Below, piece after piece: positions 1-7,451 of a stretch of DNA of 64,000 nt. The DNA comes from Pseudomonadota bacterium (lineage in GTDB: Bacteria > Myxococcota_A > UBA796 > SXON01), in contig JAUXTN010000067.1 in assembly GCA_030684355.1 (NCBI GenBank), positions 62,001-126,000 on the forward strand. The letters are read 5' to 3'. The position numbers were made by a program, and so were the translations under genes. The notes beneath the pieces were generated by a model. It worked only from the letters and a program-made list of their open reading frames with translations, was not told where the DNA came from and ran no database searches. Within the stretch, counting starts at the first letter, position 1; the number at the start of each line of letters is the position of its first letter.

Positions 1-897
1 GGCTGCTCCGACTACGACGTGACGCGGAATGTCAGCGAGGACGTGTTCGTGCAGGACGACGGCAACCTCACCGTCGACGTGCTCTGGATCATGGACGACT
101 CCGGCACCATGTCCGAGGAACAATCCAACGTGGTCGCCAATCTCGGCGCGTTCGTGGGTGTGCTTGACGGCTTCGGGGCCGATTGGCAGGTCGGCGTCAC
201 CACGACCAACGTGGAGGCCGACGGCGGCGCGCTCGTCGCGGGGGTGATCACCGCCTACGTGGACGGCGTGGCCGAGGCCTTCGCCGCGGCGGTCGACGTG
301 GGGACGAGCGGCAGTCGCGACGAACAGGGCCTCCGCGCGATGGAGCTCGCGACGAGCGAACCGCTGCTCTCCGGTGCCAACGCCGGGCTCGTCCGCACGG
401 GCGCCGACCTCGCGGTCATCGTGCTCTCCGACGAGGATGACCACTCCCCCGGCGACGTCGAGGCCTACGAGGGCCACCTTGCGGCGTTGAAGGGCGAGGG
501 TCGGGTGCGCCTCTCCGCGGTGGTCGGGGAGCTGCCGGCGGGCTGTGCGTCGCCCTACGCGGCGGCGGACCCCGCCGAGCGCTACCTCGACGTGGCGGTC
601 TGGTCCGGCGGCCTCACCGACTCGATCTGCCGGCAGGACTTCTCGGAGACGATGAAGCAACTGGCGCTCAACGCCATGGGCCTGTCCGACACGTTCGCGT
701 TGTCCCAGGTGCCCGAACCCGAGAACCTGGAGGTGCGTCGGGACGGCGTGCTGCTCCACCCGCGGGACGAGAACGGCTGGCGCTACGCTCCGGGCCCGAA
801 CGCCATCATCCTCGACGGGTACGCCGTACCCGGACCGGGGGAGGGGCTCGAGGTGCGCTACTACGCATGGCAAGGCGACGTCGAGGTGGTCGAATGA
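1..897 (+). CDS. vWA-domain lipoprotein (5' partial)
   Basis: The frame is open from the first base, so the start lies outside the window. The first visible residues, Gly-Cys-Ser-Asp, look like the end of a lipobox, which would make this an exported lipoprotein with its signal peptide cut off. Residues 32-36 (DDSGT) fit the DxSxT metal-binding motif of a von Willebrand factor A domain, and the pattern of alternating strands and helices continues to about residue 220. The C-terminal part is unassigned. Its stop overlaps the ATG of the next lipoprotein gene (ATGA), so the two are probably co-translated. It likely binds a ligand at the cell surface; no enzymatic role is suggested. Confidence 0.8.
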   Translation, partial: GCSDYDVTRNVSEDVFVQDDGNLTVDVLWIMDDSGTMSEEQSNVVANLGAFVGVLDGFGADWQVGVTTTNVEADGGALVAGVITAYVDGVAEAFAAAVDVGTSGSRDEQGLRAMELATSEPLLSGANAGLVRTGADLAVIVLSDEDDHSPGDVEAYEGHLAALKGEGRVRLSAVVGELPAGCASPYAAADPAERYLDVAVWSGGLTDSICRQDFSETMKQLALNAMGLSDTFALSQVPEPENLEVRRDGVLLHPRDENGWRYAPGPNAIILDGYAVPGPGEGLEVRYYAWQGDVEVVE

Positions 898-1877
898 TGC
901 GGATGCTGCTCCCCTTGGTCCTGGTCGCCTGTGCGAGCGACATCGGTATCACCAAGCAGGCCCAGTGCGATGCCGTGCTCCAGCAGCAGGAGGACACGGT
1001 GGACGCCCCGTTCGACGTCGACGGGGACGGCGCGTTCGACGGTGCCAACCCCGACTGCGCCGCCACGTATGCCGCGATCGATCTCGACTGTGACGACGCC
1101 GACCCGGAGATCCGCCCGGGCAAGCCTGAGTTGGAATGCAACGGGGTGGACGACGACTGTGACCCGGCCACGCCGGACGGCGAGGACGTAGACGCGGACG
1201 GCTACACGGCCTGCGAGGACTGCGCGGACGCCGTGGCCGAGGTGAGCCCGGGGGCCCTCGAGGTCGCCTGCAACAGCCTCGATGACGACTGCGACGAGGC
1301 CACGCTGGACGGGGCGGACGCCGACGGGGACGGCCTGACCGCCTGCACGGACTGCGACGACACGGACGCGGCGGTCGTCGGCGACTTCACGGTCGACCTC
1401 GACGGCGACGGTTGGACGCAATGCAATGACTGCGATGACACGGACATCGACGCGTTCCCGGGCGGGAGCGAGGTGTGTGACAACGCGGTGGACGACGACT
1501 GCAACGGCCTGGTCGATGACGGGTGCGTGTCGGACTACACCGACACCTGGAGCCTCGACGACACGATCGCGTACACGTGCACGTTCGGCGTGGTCACGAT
1601 GGACTTCGAGCGGGTGCTCATCACCGACGCCTACCCCGATGTCACCGTGAACTCCCTCGGCAGCGGCGCCCAGCCGGGGGAGATGACGGGGGTGTTCACG
1701 TCGAGCACCGCCTTCTCGGCGGAGCAGGTGGTGCGGGGGAGCTGCACGGAGGTCTACACCTTCGCGGCGGAGTTCACGTCGATGACCACATTCGACGGCA
1801 CGTTCACCGCGGATTTCGTCGGCAGCGGTTGCTTTGATTGTGCCAGCCAGAGCTGGTCGTTCACGGGGTCTCGATAA
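894..1877 (+). CDS. MopE-like Asp/Cys-repeat lipoprotein
   Basis: I chose ATG 894 because it overlaps the upstream stop and starts a clear lipoprotein signal peptide (MMRMLLPLVLVACAS, lipobox LVAC). The mature part has about four repeats with DxDxDG loops and CDD...PG...E.CN..DDDCD patterns. These are the putative metal-binding motif found many times over in MopE-like and surface proteins of deltaproteobacteria. The last 120 residues or so form a different, beta-rich domain with two or three cysteines. By family it is probably a calcium- or copper-binding outer-surface protein; that is inference. It shares an operon with the vWA lipoprotein before it and the rhodanese after it. Confidence 0.85.
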   Translation: MMRMLLPLVLVACASDIGITKQAQCDAVLQQQEDTVDAPFDVDGDGAFDGANPDCAATYAAIDLDCDDADPEIRPGKPELECNGVDDDCDPATPDGEDVDADGYTACEDCADAVAEVSPGALEVACNSLDDDCDEATLDGADADGDGLTACTDCDDTDAAVVGDFTVDLDGDGWTQCNDCDDTDIDAFPGGSEVCDNAVDDDCNGLVDDGCVSDYTDTWSLDDTIAYTCTFGVVTMDFERVLITDAYPDVTVNSLGSGAQPGEMTGVFTSSTAFSAEQVVRGSCTEVYTFAAEFTSMTTFDGTFTADFVGSGCFDCASQSWSFTGSR

Positions 1878-1879
1878 CC

Positions 1880-2194
1880 ATGCGACAAGTCACGGTGGAG
1901 GAGGCGCGCGACCTACTCACGGGCCCGTCGGCCCCCCAGCTCGTGGACTGCCGCGAGCCCTGGGAGCACGACTATTGCCGCATCGTGGGGGGCGTGCCGA
2001 TCCCCCTCGGCGACATCGTGGAGCGCGCGGAGGAGCTGGAGCGGGGCCGCCCGGTCCTGGTGTACTGTCACGCCGGCGTGCGCTCGATCAACGCGGCGGT
2101 GCTGCTGGAGCGAGAGGGGTTCGAGACGATGAGCATGCGGGGGGGGATCGAGGCGTGGAGCCTCCGGATCGATCCCACGGTGCCGCGGTATTGA
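1880..2194 (+). CDS. Rhodanese-domain protein
   Basis: A single rhodanese domain of 104 residues. The ATG at 1880 lies 2 nt after the previous stop, and the protein begins MRQVTVEEARDLL. It keeps the DCREPWEHDYCRI segment and the active-site loop VYCHAGVRS, in which Cys would carry the persulfide, followed by the usual G-(M)-RGGIEAW tail. No signal peptide is seen, so it is likely cytoplasmic. Single-domain rhodaneses of this size usually act in sulfur transfer or as sulfurtransferase accessories. Its stop TGA overlaps a TTG start of the next gene. Confidence 0.88.
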   Translation: MRQVTVEEARDLLTGPSAPQLVDCREPWEHDYCRIVGGVPIPLGDIVERAEELERGRPVLVYCHAGVRSINAAVLLEREGFETMSMRGGIEAWSLRIDPTVPRY

Positions 2195-2511
2195 CCGACG
2201 AGGCGCTCGCTGCCGCCGTCCTCGCCGTGTTGCGCCCGACCGGGTTGCGCGCGCGCGTGCGGCTCGCGCTCGGGGGCGGCTACACGGCGCTCCAGGTGTG
2301 GGAGCGGCTCGACGCGGACATTCAGGCGGATCTGGGCGCTGCCGATGTGGAGCCCACTGTGGCTGCACGGCTCGGTGTGGAGCGGGTTCAACGGGCGCTC
2401 CTCGCGCTCGCCGCCGCGGGGCAAGCGCGACACAAACGGGTGGGAATGACGATGACGCTCAACACCAAGGGCCCCCGGGATGTGCTCGTCGACGTATTCC
2501 GCGCAATATAG
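2191..2511 (+). CDS. Small hypothetical protein, possibly winged-helix
   Basis: Reading from TTG 2191, which overlaps the rhodanese stop (TTGA), gives 106 residues. The frame upstream of this point is only open as a shadow of the rhodanese gene, so a longer start is unlikely. The protein is helical at first and ends with a segment (RHKRVGMTMTLNTKGPRDVLVD) that could be the wing of a winged helix. I do not recognise the family. It would be the last gene of the lipoprotein/rhodanese operon. Confidence 0.55.
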   Translation: MTDEALAAAVLAVLRPTGLRARVRLALGGGYTALQVWERLDADIQADLGAADVEPTVAARLGVERVQRALLALAAAGQARHKRVGMTMTLNTKGPRDVLVDVFRAI

Positions 2512-2558
2512 GGCCTTGTCCGCGCCCGCAAACGTGTAATGTGGGGCGCGGAGAGTCC

Positions 2559-2801
2559 ATGCACCCACTGGCCGAGGCCCAGGCCGTCGCGTTGCTGCTG
2601 CAGAACCCGACCGGCTACGTTCACGTGTATTGTGACGGTTCATCCCGCTGGTCGACCAGCCCCCCCGACCCAAGCTCGTATTGGGACATGGGAGACGTGC
2701 CGGAGCCCGTCGCCTGTCAACGTCGTACGTATCAGCAAGCCCGCGGCGCGTTCTCGGCCGCGATCAAGCGGTTGCGCGCGCGGGGCATCCCGGTCGGCTA
2801 G
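2559..2801 (+). CDS. Small hypothetical protein (80 aa)
   Basis: ATG 2559 follows a purine-rich stretch (GGAGAG) and gives an 80-residue protein, MHPLAEAQAVALLLQ.... It has a Trp/Ser/Pro-rich middle and a basic C-terminal helix. GC-rich third positions fit local coding use. No family recognised. It stands alone, 47 nt after the previous stop, and faces the minus-strand gene that ends at 2868. Confidence 0.5.
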   Translation: MHPLAEAQAVALLLQNPTGYVHVYCDGSSRWSTSPPDPSSYWDMGDVPEPVACQRRTYQQARGAFSAAIKRLRARGIPVG

Positions 2802-2830
2802 AACGGCATCTTCAACGACAGACGAGCGAC

Positions 2831-2874
2831 AGGCGCTTCAGTGGAAGGCGCTTCAGTGGTAGGCGCTTCAGCGG
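2831..2874. repeat. Three tandem 15-bp repeats
   Basis: The unit AGGCGCTTCAGTGG plus one base occurs three times, at 2831, 2846 and 2861. The last copy has one change and overlaps the stop codon of the minus-strand gene at 2868. It lies between two convergent genes. Confidence 0.9.
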
Positions 2875-3599
2875 AAACAGGGGATCGGGGCGCCATCCGC
2901 TCCCGGTTGGGGGGCGCATCCCGGCCCGTAGCGCGGCCGCACCTTTGCCACGTTGCGCTCGACTCCCTCGAACAGGGAGGTCATCGAGGAGCGCGTGTAG
3001 CTGTCGACCGCGCCGTCTGGGATCGCCCCGCCGAGGGTCGCCCGGGCCTGGTAGACCGCGAGCGTGTCGCCGTCGGCCAGGGGCACGAGCAGCCAGCCGC
3101 CCTGGTTGACCGTGACGGTCTCCGCGGCGTCGAACCGCTCCGTGTCCGTGCGGGCCCGAGCGTCCGCCAGGAGGTCGCTCCGGAGGGTCCATGCACGCTC
3201 CCAGACGCCGGACGCCGTCGCGAGGCGGGCATTGTTGGTCAGCGCGATGACCCAATGGCGGTCGTTGAGCGGCCAGGGGAGGTCCAGGCGTTGGTAGAGG
3301 CGCTTGGGTGCCGCCCAGGTGCCCTGCAACGCCACCTCCGTGAGGCTCTCGATCTCGGCGGAGAGTCGATCGTCGGTCAGCGAGAGCCAGGCCTCTTCCC
3401 GTGACACGTCGAGCACGCCGACGCCGAGGACCGTGGCAGGCTCCTCCGGGGTCGTGCCGCCGATGGTGCGACGCGCGATCTTGCCGTTGGCGACCTCTTC
3501 CCAGACCCGGGCGTCCAACGCGGGCGGGGGAAACGTGGCAGAGGTGGCGACGGTCGGTGCCACCGCCGCCCACACGGCCGCGAGCGCCGTGGCCGTCAT
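2868..3599 (-). CDS. Secreted START/SRPBCC-like protein
   Basis: Read on the minus strand from ATG 3599, which overlaps the stop of the gene upstream. The N-terminus (MTATALAAVWAAVAPTVATSA) looks like a signal peptide with an AxA-type cut site. The mature protein of about 220 residues contains DLPWPLNDRHWVI and a C-terminal helix (SSMTSLFEGVERNVAK), both typical of START-type lipid-binding domains. It likely binds a hydrophobic ligand in the periplasm; the ligand is unknown. It forms a two-gene operon with another helix-grip protein, which is fitting. Confidence 0.65.
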   Translation of the reverse strand: MTATALAAVWAAVAPTVATSATFPPPALDARVWEEVANGKIARRTIGGTTPEEPATVLGVGVLDVSREEAWLSLTDDRLSAEIESLTEVALQGTWAAPKRLYQRLDLPWPLNDRHWVIALTNNARLATASGVWERAWTLRSDLLADARARTDTERFDAAETVTVNQGGWLLVPLADGDTLAVYQARATLGGAIPDGAVDSYTRSSMTSLFEGVERNVAKVRPRYGPGCAPQPGADGAPIPCFR

Positions 3600-3979
3600 C
3601 CCTGGCACCACACGCGCATGGGCGTGAAGTAGAAGTCCTCCCAACCCTGGTCATAGTTGGGACCCTGGCCGTCGGGGATCTCCGTGTGCAGGAACGTCAC
3701 GAGCGTGCCCTCGGGCGTGGCCTCCAACAAGATCTCGAGCCGTGAGTCCGGAGCCTCCTCCGGGAAGTCGGTGCTGCGCCAGCGCTGCACGATCCGGGTC
3801 TGCTCGACCGACACCGTGGTGCCCGAGATGTAGCCATCCCAGGCGGTGAAGCGTCCGTCGGGGTCCACCGTGGCGGCGGCGCCCGTCATCTCGGAATGAC
3901 CCTCTGACGAGAGCCACGCGGCAAAGATGGCGTCGGGCGCGACCGGGAGGAGGAGGCGCTTCTCCAGCGCGTCGGGCAT
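3596..3979 (-). CDS. SRPBCC/AHSA1-family protein
   Basis: The ATG at 3979 has a good ribosome site (AGAGG) about 8 nt ahead; a GTG ten codons further up is possible but has no better signal. The 127-residue product has the shape of AHSA1/COG3832 proteins: an N-terminal strand MPDALEKRLLLPV, helix FAAWLSSEGHSEMTG, then alternating strands and a C-terminal helix near GWEDFYF. Such proteins bind small hydrophobic ligands or assist chaperones. No signal peptide. It overlaps the secreted START-like gene by 4 nt. Confidence 0.7.
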   Translation of the reverse strand: MPDALEKRLLLPVAPDAIFAAWLSSEGHSEMTGAAATVDPDGRFTAWDGYISGTTVSVEQTRIVQRWRSTDFPEEAPDSRLEILLEATPEGTLVTFLHTEIPDGQGPNYDQGWEDFYFTPMRVWCQG

Positions 3980-4040
3980 GAATACCTCTGGAACAACCTT
4001 TCCTACCACGTTCGATGCCGCGACGCGCGGTGAGACGCGG

Positions 4041-4081
4041 AGGGCCCCGCGCCGCCCGGACGTCCGGACGGGCGGGGCCCT
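4041..4081 (-). terminator. GC-rich hairpin after the FG-GAP gene
   Basis: The arms AGGGCCCCGC... and ...GCGGGGCCCT form a stem of about 20 bp with one bulge and one wobble. It lies 68 nt past the end of the minus-strand FG-GAP gene and before the SRPBCC gene. There is no T-run, so it may act as a transcript end or only as a stable stem. Confidence 0.55.
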
Positions 4082-4148
4082 GGTTGCGTGGACACGCGGA
4101 GCTTCGAGCAGGCCGAGTTTCCGCGCGTCGATGGCGACTACGGGGCGA

Positions 4149-7100
4149 TCAGTAGTCGGTGTCCTCGCGGCCGGAGGCCTGGTCCTCCTCCCGCTGGTCG
4201 CGCTGGGGGCGTTGCGGCCCCGTCGGCTCCCCTACGTCGAGGCCGTAGGTGTCGTACGCCGTGGTGATGGCGATGCCCAGTCCGCCGCGGCTCCAGGTGG
4301 CCGGCGTCACGCCGACGACCAGCTCGTTGACGGAGAGGCTCCCCAGCACATCTCCGGTCTCGACCGCGAACGCGAAGGCCTCCGACCCGAAGGTCTGGAA
4401 GTCGTACCCCGTCACCACCAACAGGCCCGGCTCGTCGCGGTTGCCCGGCACGTAGGTGAGCGGGCCGCCGACGAGCTGCGCGCGCTGGCTCTCCTTCCCG
4501 TCCTTTCCGCTCTTGCCGTAGCGCGTGGCGTCGGTGCCCCGCTGCCCCTGGTCGCGCCCGTCCTTCGTCGGGCCCTCCATGGAGGCCTCGTTCAGCGAGC
4601 CCTCCCAGATGGGCTCGCCGTTGGCGCTGTCGACCACCATCACGCTCCCGTCGACGCTCGTGAAGGCGAGATCGCGGATGTTGTCTCCGTTCACGTCGTC
4701 GAGCGCCTGCCCGAACAACGAGCCGGTGAACTCCCCGAACGGCGAGTCCTCCATCACCGGCGCGTTCCTGCCCTGGCCGGTGATGTCCATGCGCCACCGC
4801 TCGGCCCCGTCCTGGGCTTCGAGCACGGTCACGTGGCCGCCCTTCTGGGCGCTCCGGCCGCCGAACGCCACGCCGTTGTCGACGATCTCGAGCCAGACGG
4901 CGTCGTCCTCCTCGGAGGTGATGTTCCACAACACGCTGCCCTGCCCGTCGAGCAGCGCCACGTGGTACGGGCCGTTCCGGCCGAGGTCGCCGTAGGCCAC
5001 CTCGAAGGCGCCGTCCCCGTCGATGTCCCCGACCGCGAGCTGGGAGATGTCGCACGAGGCGATGTCCTGCTCCCAGAGCTGGTTGCCGTCGAGATCGAAG
5101 GCCACGATCCCGCACGCGTCCGCGCCCAGGGGCTCCTCGTAGCCCTGCTCGCGCTGGTCGCCCTGCTCGCGCTGGTCGGCCTGCCGGCCCTGGTCGCCGC
5201 GGCCCTGCTCCGTGACCTGGTCGCCGATCCGGAAGGCGAAGCGCGACACGACGATCTCGGGCTGGCCGTCACCGTCCAGGTCCGCGAGCTTCGCGTCCGC
5301 CAGCCCCTGGGGCGTGGTCATCGAGAACAGCGTGTTCCCGTCGCTGTCGAAGGCCTGGATCACGCCGGCGTCCTTCCCACGCCACGCGTAGCCGCTGGCC
5401 ACGAAGTACCCGGGCATGCCGGACTCGCCCCTGTACACGTCGATGCCGGTGACGACGGCGGGGCCTTCGCCCTCCAGCTTGCCGTTGAACGTCACTTCCC
5501 CGTCCGAGCCGATGATCGACAGGTTGCCGAACACGTCCCCGGTGATGACCTCGCTGGCGCCGTCGCCGTCGAGATCCCCGGCGCCGACCGCGTGGTTCAT
5601 CGCGCCGCCGGACCACTCGTCGATCCGCTGGCCGGTCTCGGCCTCGACGGACTCGAGCAGCGCGTCGCCGCTCGCGATGTACACCCGGACCGCCCCCATG
5701 CGCGCGCCCGGCTGCTCCACGGTGACGTAGTCCCGCGCCGGCACGGCGGTCTCCGTCCGCCAGAGCTCCTCCGGCCCATTCTCACCGAACCGCCAGGCGA
5801 TGGTCGGCGCCATGCCGGTCATCTCCTGCGAGGCGGCGTAGCCGAGGCCGGTCAACAGCTCCTCCGTGCCGTCGCCGTCGAGGTCCATCGCCTTCATGGC
5901 GTACGCACGGGCCCCGAGCGGCGCGTTCCAGAGCTCGGTGCCCATGTCGTCGAACGCGTGGAGCGTCGACCCCTCGCCCTCGTAGCTGTCGGCGAGCAGC
6001 TCGCGCTGCCCGTCGCCATCGAGGTCCACGGCGAACACGTGCTGGATCTGCCCCTCGATGGGGATCTCCTGGTCGATGTTTCCCTGCGGGTCGAGCGTGA
6101 CGATGCCGTCGGACGTGCCGAGGACCACGTCGCCCCGCCGATCGCCGTCGAGGTCGGCGATGGTGGCGGTGTAGATCTCCGCCTGTTCCAGGTTGGCTTC
6201 GTAGAGCGTCTTGCCGCGGGCATCGACGACCATGGCGTGGGCGCCCTTGCCGCTCTCGCGCTCGTAGTCCTCCCGGGCCTGGTTGCGGCCCTGGGTGCCA
6301 CGCTCCGTGCCGCCCTCTTCGCCGAAGGCCCCCTCGACGCCGTCGTGCATCGCCATGATCGCGTTGCGTTCGATGGGGCAGATGTCCGAGGTCATCTTCT
6401 CCTCGGAGCCGATCAGCAACAGCTCGCGTCCCCGACGGTTGTCGAGGTTGGCGGACTGCACCGAGGTGGGCGTGAAGTCGGACTTCACGTCCCAGAGCTT
6501 CTTGCCGGTCTTCCCGGAGTAGGCGGTGTTCGCGCCGCTCGGGAAGAAGTCGGGCGTGTCGTCGCCGTCGGCGTCGAGCATCGCGAAGTCGCAGGCGTTG
6601 CCCTGCAGCTCGACCGTGTAGATCAGCTCGCCCGTGGCCCCGTCGAGGCGGTGGATGCGGTTGGCGCTGTCGAGCACCAACACTTCCCCCTGGGTGGTGT
6701 GCATGTCGCGGACGTGCACGCCCAGGAAGCGGAGCTTCTCCTCCTCCTTCTGCTCGACACCCTCCTCGGAGTCCTTCTCCTCGTAGCCGTTGTCCTCGTA
6801 GCCGTTGTCCTTGGAGTCCTTGCCCGACTCGGAGCCGCGGGCGCTCCGCTTGGAGCCCTTCTCCTGGGTGTCGACCATCGCCGCGGGGAGCTTGAAGGTC
6901 CACAGCGGCTGGTTCTCCGGGCCGATCGCCACCACGTCGTTGCCGCCGTAGAGCAGCTCGTTCATCCCGTCGCCGTCGAGGTCGGCCGACTTCAGGGACC
7001 ACGCGGCCCCGTACCCCTCCTTGGTGAACCGCTCGCTGAAGACCCCCGTGGCCTGCATCGGCTCGCCCGGTTCGATCGTCCCCGGCTCGCCGGTATTTCG

Positions 7101-7250
7101 AGGCTCGCCGGTCTGGCTGTTTCCGGCCGGACTGGCGGCTGCTTGCGGGCTGTCCCACGGCATGTCGTAGCCGCAGGCGGTCAGGCCCCCGAGCAGGAGC
7201 AGCCATCCCCAGCGCGGATTCGGTTGGTCCTTCTTGAACATCCTACGCAT
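4149..7250 (-). CDS. Large FG-GAP/VCBS-repeat lipoprotein
   Basis: I chose ATG 7250 for its strong ribosome site (GGGGGAA), which gives MRRMFKKDQP..., a hydrophobic stretch and the lipobox LTAC. The 1033-residue product has many DLDGDGxxE loops with following strands, the calcium-binding FG-GAP repeats that build integrin-type beta-propellers. Between the blades sit five low-complexity charged inserts rich in D, Q, R, E, G and K (for instance near 4180, 4540, 5180, 6290 and 6790). It is probably a surface-exposed adhesin or scaffold. Long frames on the opposite strand are only shadows of its codon bias. Confidence 0.85.
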   Translation of the reverse strand: MRRMFKKDQPNPRWGWLLLLGGLTACGYDMPWDSPQAAASPAGNSQTGEPRNTGEPGTIEPGEPMQATGVFSERFTKEGYGAAWSLKSADLDGDGMNELLYGGNDVVAIGPENQPLWTFKLPAAMVDTQEKGSKRSARGSESGKDSKDNGYEDNGYEEKDSEEGVEQKEEEKLRFLGVHVRDMHTTQGEVLVLDSANRIHRLDGATGELIYTVELQGNACDFAMLDADGDDTPDFFPSGANTAYSGKTGKKLWDVKSDFTPTSVQSANLDNRRGRELLLIGSEEKMTSDICPIERNAIMAMHDGVEGAFGEEGGTERGTQGRNQAREDYERESGKGAHAMVVDARGKTLYEANLEQAEIYTATIADLDGDRRGDVVLGTSDGIVTLDPQGNIDQEIPIEGQIQHVFAVDLDGDGQRELLADSYEGEGSTLHAFDDMGTELWNAPLGARAYAMKAMDLDGDGTEELLTGLGYAASQEMTGMAPTIAWRFGENGPEELWRTETAVPARDYVTVEQPGARMGAVRVYIASGDALLESVEAETGQRIDEWSGGAMNHAVGAGDLDGDGASEVITGDVFGNLSIIGSDGEVTFNGKLEGEGPAVVTGIDVYRGESGMPGYFVASGYAWRGKDAGVIQAFDSDGNTLFSMTTPQGLADAKLADLDGDGQPEIVVSRFAFRIGDQVTEQGRGDQGRQADQREQGDQREQGYEEPLGADACGIVAFDLDGNQLWEQDIASCDISQLAVGDIDGDGAFEVAYGDLGRNGPYHVALLDGQGSVLWNITSEEDDAVWLEIVDNGVAFGGRSAQKGGHVTVLEAQDGAERWRMDITGQGRNAPVMEDSPFGEFTGSLFGQALDDVNGDNIRDLAFTSVDGSVMVVDSANGEPIWEGSLNEASMEGPTKDGRDQGQRGTDATRYGKSGKDGKESQRAQLVGGPLTYVPGNRDEPGLLVVTGYDFQTFGSEAFAFAVETGDVLGSLSVNELVVGVTPATWSRGGLGIAITTAYDTYGLDVGEPTGPQRPQRDQREEDQASGREDTDY

Positions 7251-7451
7251 TCGCGTTCCCCCATCAGGACCCCTTCGACCCTCGGCCGACAAGGACGATT
7301 CCGAGCGTTCTAACTTGCGTATCTACCTGACGACGGGGGCGCCGCGGCAGGTTGGCCGTCTTTACAAGGCCGTGCCCGGTCGATAGAGGCCCGGCCCTGC
7401 GAACCCGCTGGTACCGCCCCCAAGGGCACCGGCTCGCGGCCCCGGAGCATC

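Noticed and set aside
3927..7313. A 1128-codon open frame opposite the FG-GAP gene
   Set aside because: It mirrors the GC-rich third positions of the real gene, is Val/Gly/Arg-heavy without motifs, and has no ribosome site or domain.
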